NCBI RefSeq assembly: GCF_003008615.1
Contig: NZ_CP027657.1
Coordinates: forward strand, 4,278,001 to 4,342,000
DNA length: 64,000 bases
Origin: Pseudomonas mendocina
Lineage (GTDB): Bacteria > Pseudomonadota > Gammaproteobacteria > Pseudomonadales > Pseudomonadaceae
Direction: 5' to 3'
The notes beneath the pieces were generated by a model. That model did no database searches, was not told where the DNA came from, and saw only the letters and a program-made list of their open reading frames with translations. This document shows, piece after piece, positions 1-12,405 of the stretch. The translations under genes were made by a program, and so were the position numbers. Within the stretch, counting starts at the first letter, position 1, and each line of letters starts with the position of its first letter.

Positions 1-1
1 T

Positions 2-70
2 GATGACCGCAACCAGCGGCGCAGCAATAGCCCCTTCGAGCTGACCTCCACGCCGATTGAGCGCGGCTGA
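2..70 (+). CDS. 3' end of an upstream gene, possibly the arginine regulator ArgR (partial)
   Basis: An open frame enters from the left edge and ends at a TGA, giving the last 22 residues (DDRNQRRSNSPFELTSTPIERG). The 'DR..R..SPFE' tail resembles the C-terminus of AraC/GlxA-type regulators. In Pseudomonas aeruginosa the AraC-family gene argR lies upstream of aruC, so ArgR is the most likely identity. The fragment is too short to prove it. A short inverted repeat (GTGCATCGTGGGTGCAC) follows the stop and could be part of a terminator. Confidence 0.4.
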   Translation, partial: DDRNQRRSNSPFELTSTPIERG

Positions 71-460
71 GACGGTTTTCGTTGTGCATCGTGGGTGCAC
101 AATCTGCTCCCTCTCCCATTAATGGGAGAGGGCTGGGGAGAGAGTGGTGCAGTCGACTCGGCGGTATTGATAGGCCCTCTCCCCGGCCCCCGCACCGCGC
201 CCCAGCCCTTCGCAGAGCTCAGGGCGCTCCAGCGGGCGAAGCAGTGCTTCGCTTTTTCCGCTTCCGCCCCGCAAGCGGGAGAGGGGAGAAAAGCTAGTCG
301 TAGCCCGGATGAAATCCGGGGAAATTGGTGCCAGCCCCGGATTTCATCCGGGCTACGCGAGCAGGACTTTCGATACTGTACGGTCAGCCTGCGGAGATTT
401 TTTCCTGCGGCGTGCTCCGAGCCGTGATCTGCGATTAAACTGCGCCTTTCCGACGCTTTC
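71..460. repeat. Intergenic region with REP-like inverted repeats
   Basis: No gene is supported here. A perfect 24-bp palindrome lies at 109-132 (centre CCCATTAATGGG). It is followed by C/T-rich and G/A-rich blocks of the kind found in Pseudomonas repetitive extragenic elements. A second perfect inverted repeat has 23-nt arms at 299-321 and 335-357 (core CCCGGATGAAATCCGGG). The same arm recurs at 8392-8414, and diverged copies lie at 27749-27807. Short open frames across this stretch look like translations of the repeats. Confidence 0.75.
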
Positions 461-527
461 TGTCGCTTGGACGAAAACCCGCGGAAAACCTGGGGTGGCG
501 CTGTAAGAAGTTGTCGCATGGCGACAA
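461..527 (+). promoter_or_regulatory. Candidate ArgR half-sites upstream of aruC
   Basis: Two copies of TGTCGC-N8-AA are visible, at 461-476 and 512-527. This matches the published half-site of Pseudomonas ArgR (TGTCGC, 8 nt, AA). Further TGTCG(T/C) elements occur at 567-572 and 584-589. In P. aeruginosa ArgR activates the aru operon in response to arginine, so an operator here is expected. Which pairs of half-sites are used is inference. Confidence 0.5.
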
Positions 528-539
528 TGCCGGCCCTGA

Positions 540-1847
<1,308 letters not shown>

Positions 1848-1864
1848 GTCCTTGCTGACTTACT

Positions 1865-1911
1865 GTGGGAGGGGCTTTAGCCGCGACAATCGCCGCTAAA
1901 GCGCCTCCCAC
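1865..1911. repeat. REP-like inverted repeat between aruC and aruF
   Basis: The arms GTGGGAGGGGCTTTAGCCGC and, on the other strand, the near-complement ending in CTCCCAC form a hairpin. This is a common Pseudomonas extragenic repeat. A half copy (CCGCTGAAGCGCCTCCCACA) occurs at 22250-22270 ahead of phnE. A hairpin here may lower read-through or stabilise the aruC message; that is inference. Confidence 0.7.
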
Positions 1912-1971
1912 GGTTGTCCGCCCGACCCTGGCTGCGAGTCCTACAGATTCCGTGTTTAGAGGAGTGACCCC

Positions 1972-2997
1972 ATGCTGGTGATGCGCCCCGCGCAAATGGC
2001 AGACCTGGCCGACGTGCAGCGCCTGGCCGCGGACAGCCCGGTGGGTGTCACGTCGTTGCCGGACGATGCTGGCCGGTTGGGCGACAAGATCGCCGCGTCG
2101 GAAGCGTCTTTCTCTGCCGAGGTCAGCTTCAATGGCGAGGAGAGTTACTTCTTCGTCCTTGAAGACACCGCCAGCGGCCGCCTGGTCGGTTGCTCCGGTA
2201 TCGTCGCTTCGGCCGGTTATTCCGAGCCGTTCTACAGTTTTCGCAATGAAACCTTCGTGCACAACTCGCGCGAGCTGAAGATCCACAACAAGATTCACGT
2301 GTTGTCGCTGTGTCACGACCTGACCGGCAACAGCCTGCTCACCAGCTTTTACGTCGAGCGTCCGCTGGTTGGCAGTGCCTTCGCCGAGCTCAATTCGCGC
2401 GGGCGTCTGCTGTTCATGGCCGGGCACCCGGAGCGCTTCGCCGACGCGGTAGTGGTGGAGATAGTCGGCCATAGCGACGAGAACGGCGACTCGCCGTTCT
2501 GGGACGCCGTGGGGCGCAACTTCTTCGACATGACCTACGCCGAGGCCGAGCGTCTGTGCGGGCTGAAGAGCCGTACCTTCCTCGCCGAGCTGATGCCGCA
2601 TTACCCGATCTACGTACCGCTGCTTTCGGATGAAGCGCAGGAGGCCATGGGCCAGGTGCATCCGCGCGCGCAGATCACCTTCGACATCCTCATGCGTGAA
2701 GGCTTCGAGACCGACCACTACATCGACATCTTCGATGGTGGCCCGACCCTGCATGCGCGTACGTCGGGCATTCGCAGCATCGCGCAGAGCCGCCTGGTAC
2801 CGGTGCGTATCGCCGCCAGCGGTGAGGCCGAGACAGGCGGACGTCAGTATCTGGTGAGTAACGGTCAGTTGCAGGATTTTCGCGCCATCGTCGCCGACCT
2901 TGACTGGGTGCCCGGCAAACCCGTGATCCTCAGCCAGGAAGCTGCCGAGGCATTGGGCGTGGGTGAGGGTGCCAGCGTCAGGCTGGTCGCGATTTGA
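1972..2997 (+). CDS. aruF: Arginine N-succinyltransferase, alpha subunit
   Basis: A 341-residue AstA-family protein that succinylates arginine with succinyl-CoA, the first committed step of the AST pathway. It starts with the family N-terminus (MLVMRPAQMADLADVQRLA). It keeps the central blocks DLTGNSLLTSFYVE and GDSPFWDAVGRNFFDM that are shared with the beta subunit. The start follows GAGG. Pseudomonas is known to use two paralogous subunits (AruF and AruG) where enteric bacteria use one AstA, and both are present here side by side. Confidence 0.95.
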   Translation: MLVMRPAQMADLADVQRLAADSPVGVTSLPDDAGRLGDKIAASEASFSAEVSFNGEESYFFVLEDTASGRLVGCSGIVASAGYSEPFYSFRNETFVHNSRELKIHNKIHVLSLCHDLTGNSLLTSFYVERPLVGSAFAELNSRGRLLFMAGHPERFADAVVVEIVGHSDENGDSPFWDAVGRNFFDMTYAEAERLCGLKSRTFLAELMPHYPIYVPLLSDEAQEAMGQVHPRAQITFDILMREGFETDHYIDIFDGGPTLHARTSGIRSIAQSRLVPVRIAASGEAETGGRQYLVSNGQLQDFRAIVADLDWVPGKPVILSQEAAEALGVGEGASVRLVAI

Positions 2998-3085
2998 ATC
3001 GAAGCAGCAAGCCAGAGCGGCAGGCCGGCTTGTCTTTTAACCTTTAGCTTGCCGCTTGAAGCCAATAGCTGATCCGGAGGATCCA

Positions 3086-4102
3086 ATGATCGTTCGTCCC
3101 GTGCGCAGTGCCGACTTGCCGGCCCTGATCGACCTGGCTCGCAGCACCGGCGCTGGCCTGACCACGCTGCCAGCCAATGAGGAGCGACTGGCGCACCGGG
3201 TCGGTTGGGCGGAGAAGACTTTCCGTGGCGAGGCCGAGCGCGCCGATGCCGATTACCTGTTCGTGCTCGAGGACGATGCCGGCAAGGTCGTCGGTATTTC
3301 CGCCGTGGCCGGTGCTGTCGGCCTGCGTGAGCCCTGGTACAACTACCGGGTCGGCCTGACCGTCAGCGCCTCGCAGGAGCTGAACATCCACCGCCAGGTG
3401 CCGACGCTGTTCATGGCCAATGACCTGACCGGCAATTCCGAGCTGTGCTCGCTGTTCCTGCATGCCGATCACCGCACCGGCCTCAATGGCCGCCTGCTGT
3501 CGAAGGCGCGCTTTCTGTTCATCGCCGAGTTCCGCGATCTGTTTGGCGACAAGGTAATCGCCGAGATGCGCGGCATGTCCGACGAGCGCGGGCGTTCACC
3601 ATTTTGGGAAAGCCTCGGCCGGCACTTCTTCAAGATGGAGTTCTCCCAGGCGGACTACCTGACCGGTGTGGGCAACAAGGCCTTCATCGCCGAACTGATG
3701 CCCAAGTTTCCGCTCTACACCTGCTTCCTCTCCGAAGATGCGCGAGCGGTGATCGGTCGCGTGCACCCGGACACCGAGCCGGCGTTGGCGATGCTCAAGG
3801 CCGAGGGTTTCAGCTACCAGGGGTATGTCGACATCTTCGATGCGGGCCCGGCCATCGAGGCACAAACCGCGAAGATCCGCGCCGTGCAACACAGCCAAAA
3901 CCTGGTGTTGGCCATCGGTACCCCAGGCGACGATGCCGAGCCTTTCCTGGTGCACAACCGCAAGCGCCAGGATTGCCGCATCACCGCCGCGCCGGCGCGA
4001 CTGGCAGCCGGCACGCTGGTGGTCGACCCGATGACGGCCAAGCGCCTGCGCCTGTCAGCGGGTGATCAGGTGCGCGCGGTGGCGCTGTCGGCGAAATCCT
4101 GA
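3086..4102 (+). CDS. aruG: Arginine N-succinyltransferase, beta subunit
   Basis: A 338-residue AstA-family protein paralogous to the preceding AruF, and presumably its heteromeric partner. Matching blocks are NDLTGNSELCSLFLH and GRSPFWESLGRHFFKMEF. The ATG at 3086 sits 5 nt after GGAGG and begins MIVRPVRSADLP, the usual family start. An upstream in-frame TTG would add ten residues with no ribosome site. The gene is followed by a 58-nt gap to aruD. Confidence 0.95.
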   Translation: MIVRPVRSADLPALIDLARSTGAGLTTLPANEERLAHRVGWAEKTFRGEAERADADYLFVLEDDAGKVVGISAVAGAVGLREPWYNYRVGLTVSASQELNIHRQVPTLFMANDLTGNSELCSLFLHADHRTGLNGRLLSKARFLFIAEFRDLFGDKVIAEMRGMSDERGRSPFWESLGRHFFKMEFSQADYLTGVGNKAFIAELMPKFPLYTCFLSEDARAVIGRVHPDTEPALAMLKAEGFSYQGYVDIFDAGPAIEAQTAKIRAVQHSQNLVLAIGTPGDDAEPFLVHNRKRQDCRITAAPARLAAGTLVVDPMTAKRLRLSAGDQVRAVALSAKS

Positions 4103-4139
4103 AGTCTTCTGTAGCGAGCCGGTTGCCTGCCGGCTGTGA

Positions 4140-5623
<1,484 letters not shown>

Positions 5624-5624
<1 letters not shown>

Positions 5625-6970
5625 TGGCCGCCTATGAGATGAACTTCGATGGCCTGGTCGGGCCGACTCATAACTACGGTGGGCTGTCCTACGGCAACGT
5701 GGCGTCGCAGAGCAACAGCCAGGCGGCCTCCAATCCCAAGGAGGCCGCCAAGCAAGGCCTGGCGAAGATGAAGGCGCTGATTTCCATGGGCTTCAAGCAG
5801 GGCGTACTGGCCCCGCAGGAGCGTCCGGATGTCGCCGCACTGCGTCGCCTGGGGTTTACTGGCAACGATGCCGAAGTGATCGAGCGTGCCGCGCGCGAGG
5901 CCATGCCGCTGCTGGTGGCGAGTTGCTCGGCATCGAGCATGTGGACGGCCAATGCCTGCACCGTCAGCCCCAGTGCCGATACGGCCGATGGTCGTGTGCA
6001 CTTCACTGCGGCCAACCTCAACTGCAAGTTCCATCGCAGCATCGAGCACCCGACCACCAGTCGCGTGCTGCAGGCCATGTTCGCCGACCACAGGCACTTC
6101 GCCCATCATCCGGCACTACCGGCCGTGGCGCAGTTCGGTGATGAGGGCGCGGCCAACCACACGCGTTTTTGCAAGGGCTATGGCGACGCGGGAGTGGAAT
6201 TCTTCGTTTACGGCCGCAGTGCCTTCGACACCCGTTACCCAGCCCCAGCGCGCTATCCGGCGCGGCAGACTCTAGAGGCGAGCCAGGCGGTTGCACGTCT
6301 GCATGGCCTGAGCGAGGCGGGCGTGGTCTACGCCCAGCAGAATCCGGCGGTGATCGATCAGGGCGTGTTCCATAACGACGTGATCGCCGTGGGCAATGGC
6401 GAGGTGCTGTTCTATCACCAGGACGCGTTCCTCGAGACCGACAAGGTGTTGGCCGAACTGGGCGACAAGCTGGCCCGTCGCGGTGGTAATTTCCAGGCTG
6501 TCTGCGTGCCGGGTTCTGCCGTGAGCGTGCAGGACGCGGTGCGCTCCTACCTGTTCAACAGTCAACTGCTGACCCGCGACGATGGCAGCATGCTGCTGGT
6601 GGTGCCGGAAGAGTGCCGGAACAACCCGAGCGTCTGGCGCTACCTTGAGCAACTGACCAGCAGTGCTGGGCCGATCCGCGAAGTGCACGTCTTCGACCTC
6701 AAGCAGAGCATGCAGAATGGCGGTGGCCCTGCCTGCCTGCGTTTGCGCGTCGCGCTCAATGAATATGAGCTGGCGGCGGTCAATCCGGGCGTGGTGATGA
6801 GTGACGCGCTACACGACACGCTGGTGGCCTGGGTCGACAAACATTACCGCGACCGCCTCAGCGAAGCCGATCTGGCTGACCCGCACTTGCTGACCGAATG
6901 CCGTACGGCATTGGATGAACTGACGCAGATCCTTAAACTGGGCTCGGTCTATCCTTTCCAACTGACCTAA
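5624..6970 (+). CDS. aruB: N-succinylarginine dihydrolase
   Basis: A 448-residue AstB, of normal length for the family. It hydrolyses succinylarginine to succinylornithine, CO2 and ammonia. The fold belongs to the guanidino-group-modifying superfamily. The presumed nucleophile is C371 in [13 protein letters not shown], and the N-terminus ([20 protein letters not shown]) is the family signature. It overlaps the aruD stop (TGATG), with GGGAG as ribosome site. The upstream in-frame extension lies inside aruD and is not used. Confidence 0.96.
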
Positions 6971-6989
6971 TCCACATTCCGGAGATTTT

Positions 6990-7274
6990 ATGAGCGACGC
7001 TCTGCAACTGATTCTCGAAGATAACGACGGCACCCAACTGGAAACGTCCTGCAGCCGTTTTGCCGTGGTTTGGCAGGGCAAGGAACTGTGGGTACAGGCC
7101 GTTGGCGATCAGTTGCTGATCGGCGTCGACGTGGAAGAGGGCGATACCGAGTACGCCAACCTGCTGCTGCGCCCGCAGGCCACCAACCTGGTCAGCCTGC
7201 AGCTGGAGATGGAGCCGGTGGAGCAGGATGAAGATGAGGACGATCACGTGCATGGCCCAGGCTGCAATCACTGA
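6990..7274 (+). CDS. Small conserved acidic protein between aruB and aruE
   Basis: A 94-residue protein I cannot assign a function. Residues 1-72 look like a compact beta-rich domain ([17 protein letters not shown], then [20 protein letters not shown]). The C-terminus is a strongly acidic stretch (EQDEDEDDH) followed by HVHGPGCNH, rich in His and Cys. The tail could bind a metal, but that is inference. The gene starts 20 nt after aruB behind CCGGAG. P. aeruginosa has a hypothetical gene in the same place, so it is probably a real part of the operon. Confidence 0.75.
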   Translation: MSDALQLILEDNDGTQLETSCSRFAVVWQGKELWVQAVGDQLLIGVDVEEGDTEYANLLLRPQATNLVSLQLEMEPVEQDEDEDDHVHGPGCNH

Positions 7275-7339
7275 TTGAACCTTGTAGGGTGGGCCGGGCG
7301 GCGCTCCCTACGAAAGTGCTGCGAACCAAGGAGTATTCG

Positions 7340-8353
7340 ATGCTTGCCCTCGGCAAACTGCTTGAACTGACCCTGGCCGGCCATGAGCCGTCGGCGAAGA
7401 TTCAACTGACGCCCGATGGCACGCGTCTGCGCTGGCTCGACGAAGGCGCGCTGGAGGTGACTCCGCCGGCAGCGCGTGACAACGGTCTCGACCTGCTGCT
7501 GTCGGCCGGTATCCACGGTAACGAAACTGCGCCGATCGAACTGCTCGACCGCCTGCTGCGTGGCATTGCACGCAACGAGCTGCATCCGGCGGCGCGCATG
7601 CTCTTTCTGTTCGGCAACCCCGAGGCGATGCGTCGCGGTGAGCGTTATATCGAGCAGGATCTCAATCGCCTGTTCAGTGGTCGGCATGAGCAAACCAGTG
7701 GTTTCGAGGCCATTCGCGCCTGCGATCTGGAGCATCTGACCGCCACCTTCTTTGGCAAGGAGACAGGCCGCACCCGCCTGCATTACGACCTGCACACTGC
7801 CATTCGTGGTTCGAAGATCGAGCAGTTTGCCCTCTATCCCTGGCAGGAGGGGCGTGCTCATTCCCGCCGCGAGCTGGAGCGTTTGCGCGCCGCCGGTATC
7901 GAGGCTGTGTTGTTGCAGAGCAAGTCCTCGATCACCTTCAGCGCCTACACCTATGCGCAGCTCGGTGCCGAGGCCTTCACCCTGGAACTGGGCAAGGCGC
8001 GCGCCTTCGGGCAGAACGAACTGGTCAATCTCGATCTGCTGGAAAACGCGTTGCATGCCTTGATCGAGGGGCGCGAGGTGATCGCTGGCGAGCCGACTCT
8101 GGATGGTTTGCAACTGTTCGCGGTCTCGCGGGAGATCATCAAGCACAGCGACAGCTTCCAGTTGCACCTGCCTGCGGATATCGAGAACTTCACCGAGCTG
8201 GCGCCCGGTTACCTACTCGCCGAAGACATCGCCGACACCCGTTGGGTGGTGGAAGAGCAGGGCGCGCGCATCATCTTCCCCAACCCCAAGGTCAGGAACG
8301 GTCTGCGTGCCGGCATCTTGATCGTCCCGGACGATGGCTCCGGACTGGCGTAG
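7340..8353 (+). CDS. aruE: Succinylglutamate desuccinylase
   Basis: A 337-residue zinc hydrolase of the AstE/aspartoacylase family. It performs the last AST step, splitting succinylglutamate into glutamate and succinate. The zinc ligands are readable as H59 and E62 in [13 protein letters not shown] and H152 in [10 protein letters not shown]. The ATG at 7340 follows AAGGAG, and the in-frame upstream start at 7289 has no such site. A hairpin-prone, REP-like sequence (GTAGGGTGGGCC ... CCCTAC) lies just before it. Confidence 0.95.
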   Translation: MLALGKLLELTLAGHEPSAKIQLTPDGTRLRWLDEGALEVTPPAARDNGLDLLLSAGIHGNETAPIELLDRLLRGIARNELHPAARMLFLFGNPEAMRRGERYIEQDLNRLFSGRHEQTSGFEAIRACDLEHLTATFFGKETGRTRLHYDLHTAIRGSKIEQFALYPWQEGRAHSRRELERLRAAGIEAVLLQSKSSITFSAYTYAQLGAEAFTLELGKARAFGQNELVNLDLLENALHALIEGREVIAGEPTLDGLQLFAVSREIIKHSDSFQLHLPADIENFTELAPGYLLAEDIADTRWVVEEQGARIIFPNPKVRNGLRAGILIVPDDGSGLA

Positions 8354-8391
8354 CCTGCGTGTAATTCGGGAAATGATCTGCTTGGGTTATT

Positions 8392-8414
8392 CCCCGGATT
8401 TCATCCGGGCTACG
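8392..8414. repeat. Single REP-like arm
   Basis: This 23-nt sequence (ends CATCCGGGCTACG) is identical to the right arm of the inverted repeat at 335-357. It sits in the 196-nt gap between aruE and ltaE. No second arm is present here. Confidence 0.65.
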
Positions 8415-8549
8415 CCGTTGACATGGCGTTTCTAGGTGCGGCGTAGGAGCGGCTGGGCGTTCCGCTCTATTTTGCCCCAACTGTATCTTGTGAGCCCCCG
8501 AGCGACCTCTTTAGCATGGGCTTTTCGCCAATAACCGGGAAAGCCTGCC

Positions 8550-9554
8550 ATGCCCCTGATCGACCTGCGTAGCGACACCGTCACCCAACCCACCGCTGCC
8601 ATGCGCGAGGCCATGATGGCAGCCGAGCTGGGCGACGATGTCTACGGCGAAGACCCCACCGTCAATCGCTTGGAAACCTGGCTGGCCAAGGAGCTGGGGT
8701 TCGAGGCAGCCTTGTTCGTCCCTACTGGCACCATGAGCAACCTGCTGGGGCTGATGGCGCACTGCGAGCGGGGTGACGAGTACATCGTCGGCCAGCAGGC
8801 GCATACCTATAAGTACGAGGGCGGCGGTGCGGCTGTGCTCGGTTCCATCCAGCCGCAGCCGATTGACGGTGAGGTTGACGGCTCGCTCGATCTGACCAAG
8901 GTCGAGGCGGCGATCAAGCAGGACGACTTCCACTTCGCTCGTACCCGCCTGCTGGCCCTGGAAAACACCATGCAGGGCAAGGTGTTGCCGCTCGAGTATC
9001 TGGCTGCTGCTCGCGAACTCACTCTTCGCCGTGGCCTGAGCTTGCACCTGGATGGCGCTCGCCTGTACAACGCGGCGGTCAAGCTTGGTGTGAGGGCGCG
9101 CGAGATCACCCAGCACTTCGATTCGGTATCGGTGTGCCTGTCCAAAGGCCTCGGTGCACCGGTCGGCTCGGTGCTCTGCGGCAGCGCTGCGCTGATCGGC
9201 AAGGCGCGCCGCCAGCGCAAGATGGTCGGCGGTGGCATGCGCCAGGCTGGTGTGCTGGCGGCGGCAGGGCTGTATGCCCTGCAGCATCAGGTTCAGCGCC
9301 TGGCCGAGGATCATGCCAATGCTGCACGCCTAGGCGCAGCTCTGAGCGAGCTGGGCTACAGCGTCGAGCCGGTGCAGACCAATATGGTCTATGTGCAACT
9401 CGGCGAGCGTGCCGGGCAAATCAAGGCCTTCATGGCCGAACACGGCATCGCCGTCAGTGCCGCGCCACGCTTGCGTCTAGTCACTCATCTGGATGTCAGC
9501 GCCGAGCAAATCGAGCGGGTGATCGAGGCCTTTGCCGTTTTTCGCCCGCTCTGA
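8550..9554 (+). CDS. ltaE: Low-specificity L-threonine aldolase
   Basis: A 334-residue PLP enzyme of the LtaE family that cleaves L-threonine and L-allo-threonine to glycine and acetaldehyde. The start [15 protein letters not shown] and the block [15 protein letters not shown] are family signatures. K199 in [13 protein letters not shown] is the PLP lysine. It stands alone between the aru genes and alaS. Only a weak ribosome site is visible. Confidence 0.93.
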   Translation: MPLIDLRSDTVTQPTAAMREAMMAAELGDDVYGEDPTVNRLETWLAKELGFEAALFVPTGTMSNLLGLMAHCERGDEYIVGQQAHTYKYEGGGAAVLGSIQPQPIDGEVDGSLDLTKVEAAIKQDDFHFARTRLLALENTMQGKVLPLEYLAAARELTLRRGLSLHLDGARLYNAAVKLGVRAREITQHFDSVSVCLSKGLGAPVGSVLCGSAALIGKARRQRKMVGGGMRQAGVLAAAGLYALQHQVQRLAEDHANAARLGAALSELGYSVEPVQTNMVYVQLGERAGQIKAFMAEHGIAVSAAPRLRLVTHLDVSAEQIERVIEAFAVFRPL

Positions 9555-9678
9555 GTCGTAACCGCAGCACCCGATAGGCGCTTGCTATCAACAAGGCACT
9601 AGCCGCGCGCGGTGGGCCCGATATAATGCGGCCCTTTGCCGGCTTTTGCCGTGGCCGCCTGATTCCGTGGATATCCCT

Positions 9679-12303
9679 ATGAAAAGCGCAGAAATCCGTG
9701 AAGCCTTCCTGAGCTTCTTCGAAGAAAAAGGGCACACCCGTGTCGCTTCCAGCTCGCTGATTCCGGCGAACGACCCAACCCTGCTGTTCACCAACGCAGG
9801 CATGAACCAGTTCAAGGACTGCTTCCTGGGCCTGGAAAAGCGCGCCTATACCCGCGCCACCACCAGCCAGAAGTGCGTACGTGCCGGCGGCAAGCACAAT
9901 GACCTGGAAAACGTCGGTTACACCGCGCGTCACCACACCTTCTTCGAAATGCTGGGCAACTTCAGCTTCGGCGACTATTTCAAGCGTGATGCCATCCATT
10001 ACGCCTGGGAATTTTTGACCTCCGACAAGTGGCTGAACCTGCCCAAGGAAAAACTCTGGGTCACCGTCTACGCCACCGATGACGAGGCCTACGACATCTG
10101 GACGAAGGAAGTCGGCATCCCCACCGAGCGCATGATCCGCATCGGCGACAACAAGGGCGCGCCATACGCGTCGGACAACTTCTGGGCGATGGGCGATACC
10201 GGTCCGTGCGGCCCATGCACCGAGATCTTCTTCGACCATGGCGAGCACATCTGGGGCGGCCCACCCGGCAGCCCTGAAGAGGATGGCGACCGCTACATCG
10301 AGATCTGGAACAACGTGTTCATGCAGTTCAACCGCACTGCGGACGGCGTGCTGCACCCGCTGCCGGCACCGAGCGTGGACACCGGCATGGGCCTGGAGCG
10401 CATCAGCGCCGTTCTGCAGCACGTCAACTCGAACTACGAGATCGATCTGTTCCAGAACCTGCTGGCCGCTTCCGCCAAGGCCATCGGCTGCGCCAACGCT
10501 GGCGAAGCCTCGCTGAAAGTGGTGGCTGACCACATCCGTTCTTGCAGCTTCCTGATTGCCGATGGCGTCACCCCGTCCAACGAAGGCCGTGGCTATGTGC
10601 TGCGCCGCATCATTCGTCGTGCCTGCCGTCACGGCAACAAGCTGGGCGCCAAGGGTAGCTTCTTCTACCAGATCGTCGCCGCCCTGGTGGCCGAGATGGG
10701 CGAAGCCTTCCCTGAGCTCAAGCAGCAGCAAGCGCACATCGAGCGCGTGCTGAAGACCGAGGAAGAGCAGTTCGCCAAGACCCTGGAGCAGGGCCTGAAG
10801 ATTCTCGAGCAGGATCTGCTGGGGCTCAAAGGCGATGTCATTCCTGGCGATGTCGTGTTCAAGCTGTATGACACCTATGGTTTCCCGGTCGATCTGACCG
10901 CTGACATCGCCCGTGAGCGCGAGCTGTCGGTGGACGAGGCCGGCTTCGAGCGTGAAATGGAAGCGCAGCGTGAACGCGCCCGTTCCGCCAGCGCCTTCGG
11001 CATGGATTACAACGCCCTGGTCAAGGTCGACAGCGATACCCGCTTCCTCGGCTACCAAGGCACCAGTGGCGAAGGCAAGGTGATTGCCCTGTTCAAGGCT
11101 GGCAGCGCCGTCGACAGCCTCGCCGAAGGCGAGGAGGGCGTGGTGGTGCTGGATCAGACCCCGTTCTACGCCGAGTCTGGTGGCCAGATCGGCGACTGCG
11201 GCTATCTGGAAGCGGCCGGCGTGCGCTTCGATGTGCGCGACACCACCAAGGCTGGCGGCGCCTTCCTGCACCATGGCGTCGTCGCCAAGGGCGGCCTGAA
11301 CGTCGGTGCCAGCGTCAAGGCCGAGGCTGATGCCAGCGTGCGTCAGGCCACTGCCCTGAACCACTCTGCGACCCACCTGCTGCATGCCGCGCTGCGCCAG
11401 GTGCTGGGCGATCACGTGCAGCAGAAGGGCTCGTTGGTCGACAGTCAGCGCCTGCGCTTCGACTTCAGCCACTTCGAGGCGATCAAGCCCGAGCAACTGA
11501 AGCAGCTGGAAGACATCGTCAACGCCGAGATTCGCAAGAACTCCGAGGTCGAGACCGAGGAAACCGACATCGAAACCGCCAAGGCCAAGGGTGCCATGGC
11601 GCTGTTCGGTGAGAAGTACGGCGATCATGTGCGTGTGCTGAGCATGGGCGGTGACTTTTCCGTCGAGCTGTGCGGCGGTACCCACGTATCGCGTACCGGC
11701 GACATCGGCCTGTTCAAGATCACCAGCGAGGGCGGCGTTGCCGCTGGCGTGCGTCGTATCGAAGCGGTCACCGGCGCCGCTGCGTTGGCCTGGCTCAACG
11801 GTGCCGAGGAGCAGCTCAAGGAAGCCGCTTCGCTGGTCAAGGGCAGCCGCGACAACGTGCTGGACAAGCTTTCGGCACTGATCGAGCGTAACCGCCAGCT
11901 GGAAAAAGAGCTGGAGCAGCTCAAGGCCAAGGCCGCCAGCGCTGCAGGCAACGATCTGGCTGGCTCCGCAATCGATGTTAAGGGCACCAAGGTGCTGGCC
12001 ACGCGTCTCGATGGTCTGGACGGCAAGGCGCTGTTGGCGCTGGTCGACCAACTGAAGAACAAGCTGGGCAGCGCCGTGATCCTGCTTGGCGGCGTGTTCG
12101 ACGAGAAGGTGGTGCTGGTCGCCGGGGTCACCCAGGATCTGACCGCCAAGGTCAAGGCCGGTGACCTGATGCGTCAGGCCGCGGCAGCCGTGGGTGGCAA
12201 GGGCGGTGGTCGCCCGGACATGGCCCAGGGTGGCGGTGTCGACGCGAGCAAACTGGATGAAGCGCTGGCGCTGGCCGCAACCCTGGTCGAGCAGGCTTCG
12301 TAA
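9679..12303 (+). CDS. alaS: Alanine--tRNA ligase
   Basis: An 874-residue class II alanyl-tRNA synthetase, essentially full length. The N-terminal catalytic core has [19 protein letters not shown] and [16 protein letters not shown]. The editing domain has [12 protein letters not shown] (HxxxH) and [13 protein letters not shown] (C and H metal ligands). The C-Ala domain ends with [13 protein letters not shown]. The ATG at 9679 gives [19 protein letters not shown], the canonical start. A long open frame on the opposite strand is a composition shadow. Confidence 0.98.
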   Translation: MKSAEIREAFLSFFEEKGHTRVASSSLIPANDPTLLFTNAGMNQFKDCFLGLEKRAYTRATTSQKCVRAGGKHNDLENVGYTARHHTFFEMLGNFSFGDYFKRDAIHYAWEFLTSDKWLNLPKEKLWVTVYATDDEAYDIWTKEVGIPTERMIRIGDNKGAPYASDNFWAMGDTGPCGPCTEIFFDHGEHIWGGPPGSPEEDGDRYIEIWNNVFMQFNRTADGVLHPLPAPSVDTGMGLERISAVLQHVNSNYEIDLFQNLLAASAKAIGCANAGEASLKVVADHIRSCSFLIADGVTPSNEGRGYVLRRIIRRACRHGNKLGAKGSFFYQIVAALVAEMGEAFPELKQQQAHIERVLKTEEEQFAKTLEQGLKILEQDLLGLKGDVIPGDVVFKLYDTYGFPVDLTADIARERELSVDEAGFEREMEAQRERARSASAFGMDYNALVKVDSDTRFLGYQGTSGEGKVIALFKAGSAVDSLAEGEEGVVVLDQTPFYAESGGQIGDCGYLEAAGVRFDVRDTTKAGGAFLHHGVVAKGGLNVGASVKAEADASVRQATALNHSATHLLHAALRQVLGDHVQQKGSLVDSQRLRFDFSHFEAIKPEQLKQLEDIVNAEIRKNSEVETEETDIETAKAKGAMALFGEKYGDHVRVLSMGGDFSVELCGGTHVSRTGDIGLFKITSEGGVAAGVRRIEAVTGAAALAWLNGAEEQLKEAASLVKGSRDNVLDKLSALIERNRQLEKELEQLKAKAASAAGNDLAGSAIDVKGTKVLATRLDGLDGKALLALVDQLKNKLGSAVILLGGVFDEKVVLVAGVTQDLTAKVKAGDLMRQAAAAVGGKGGGRPDMAQGGGVDASKLDEALALAATLVEQAS

Positions 12304-12405
12304 CGAGCGAGAAAGCGGGGTCCGCAGTGCGTCCGGCGGGCCTTGGCAGTATGACCCGATGCGGGTTTAATGGGCGCCCTTCGAGGAATCAGGCGGCTTT
12401 TTGAA

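Noticed and set aside
82..506. Short plus-strand frames at the left end
   Set aside because: They translate palindromic REP-like repeats and have no ribosome sites.
9496..12051. 851-codon minus-strand frame opposite alaS
   Set aside because: It overlaps a clear alanyl-tRNA synthetase over its whole length and shows no family motif.
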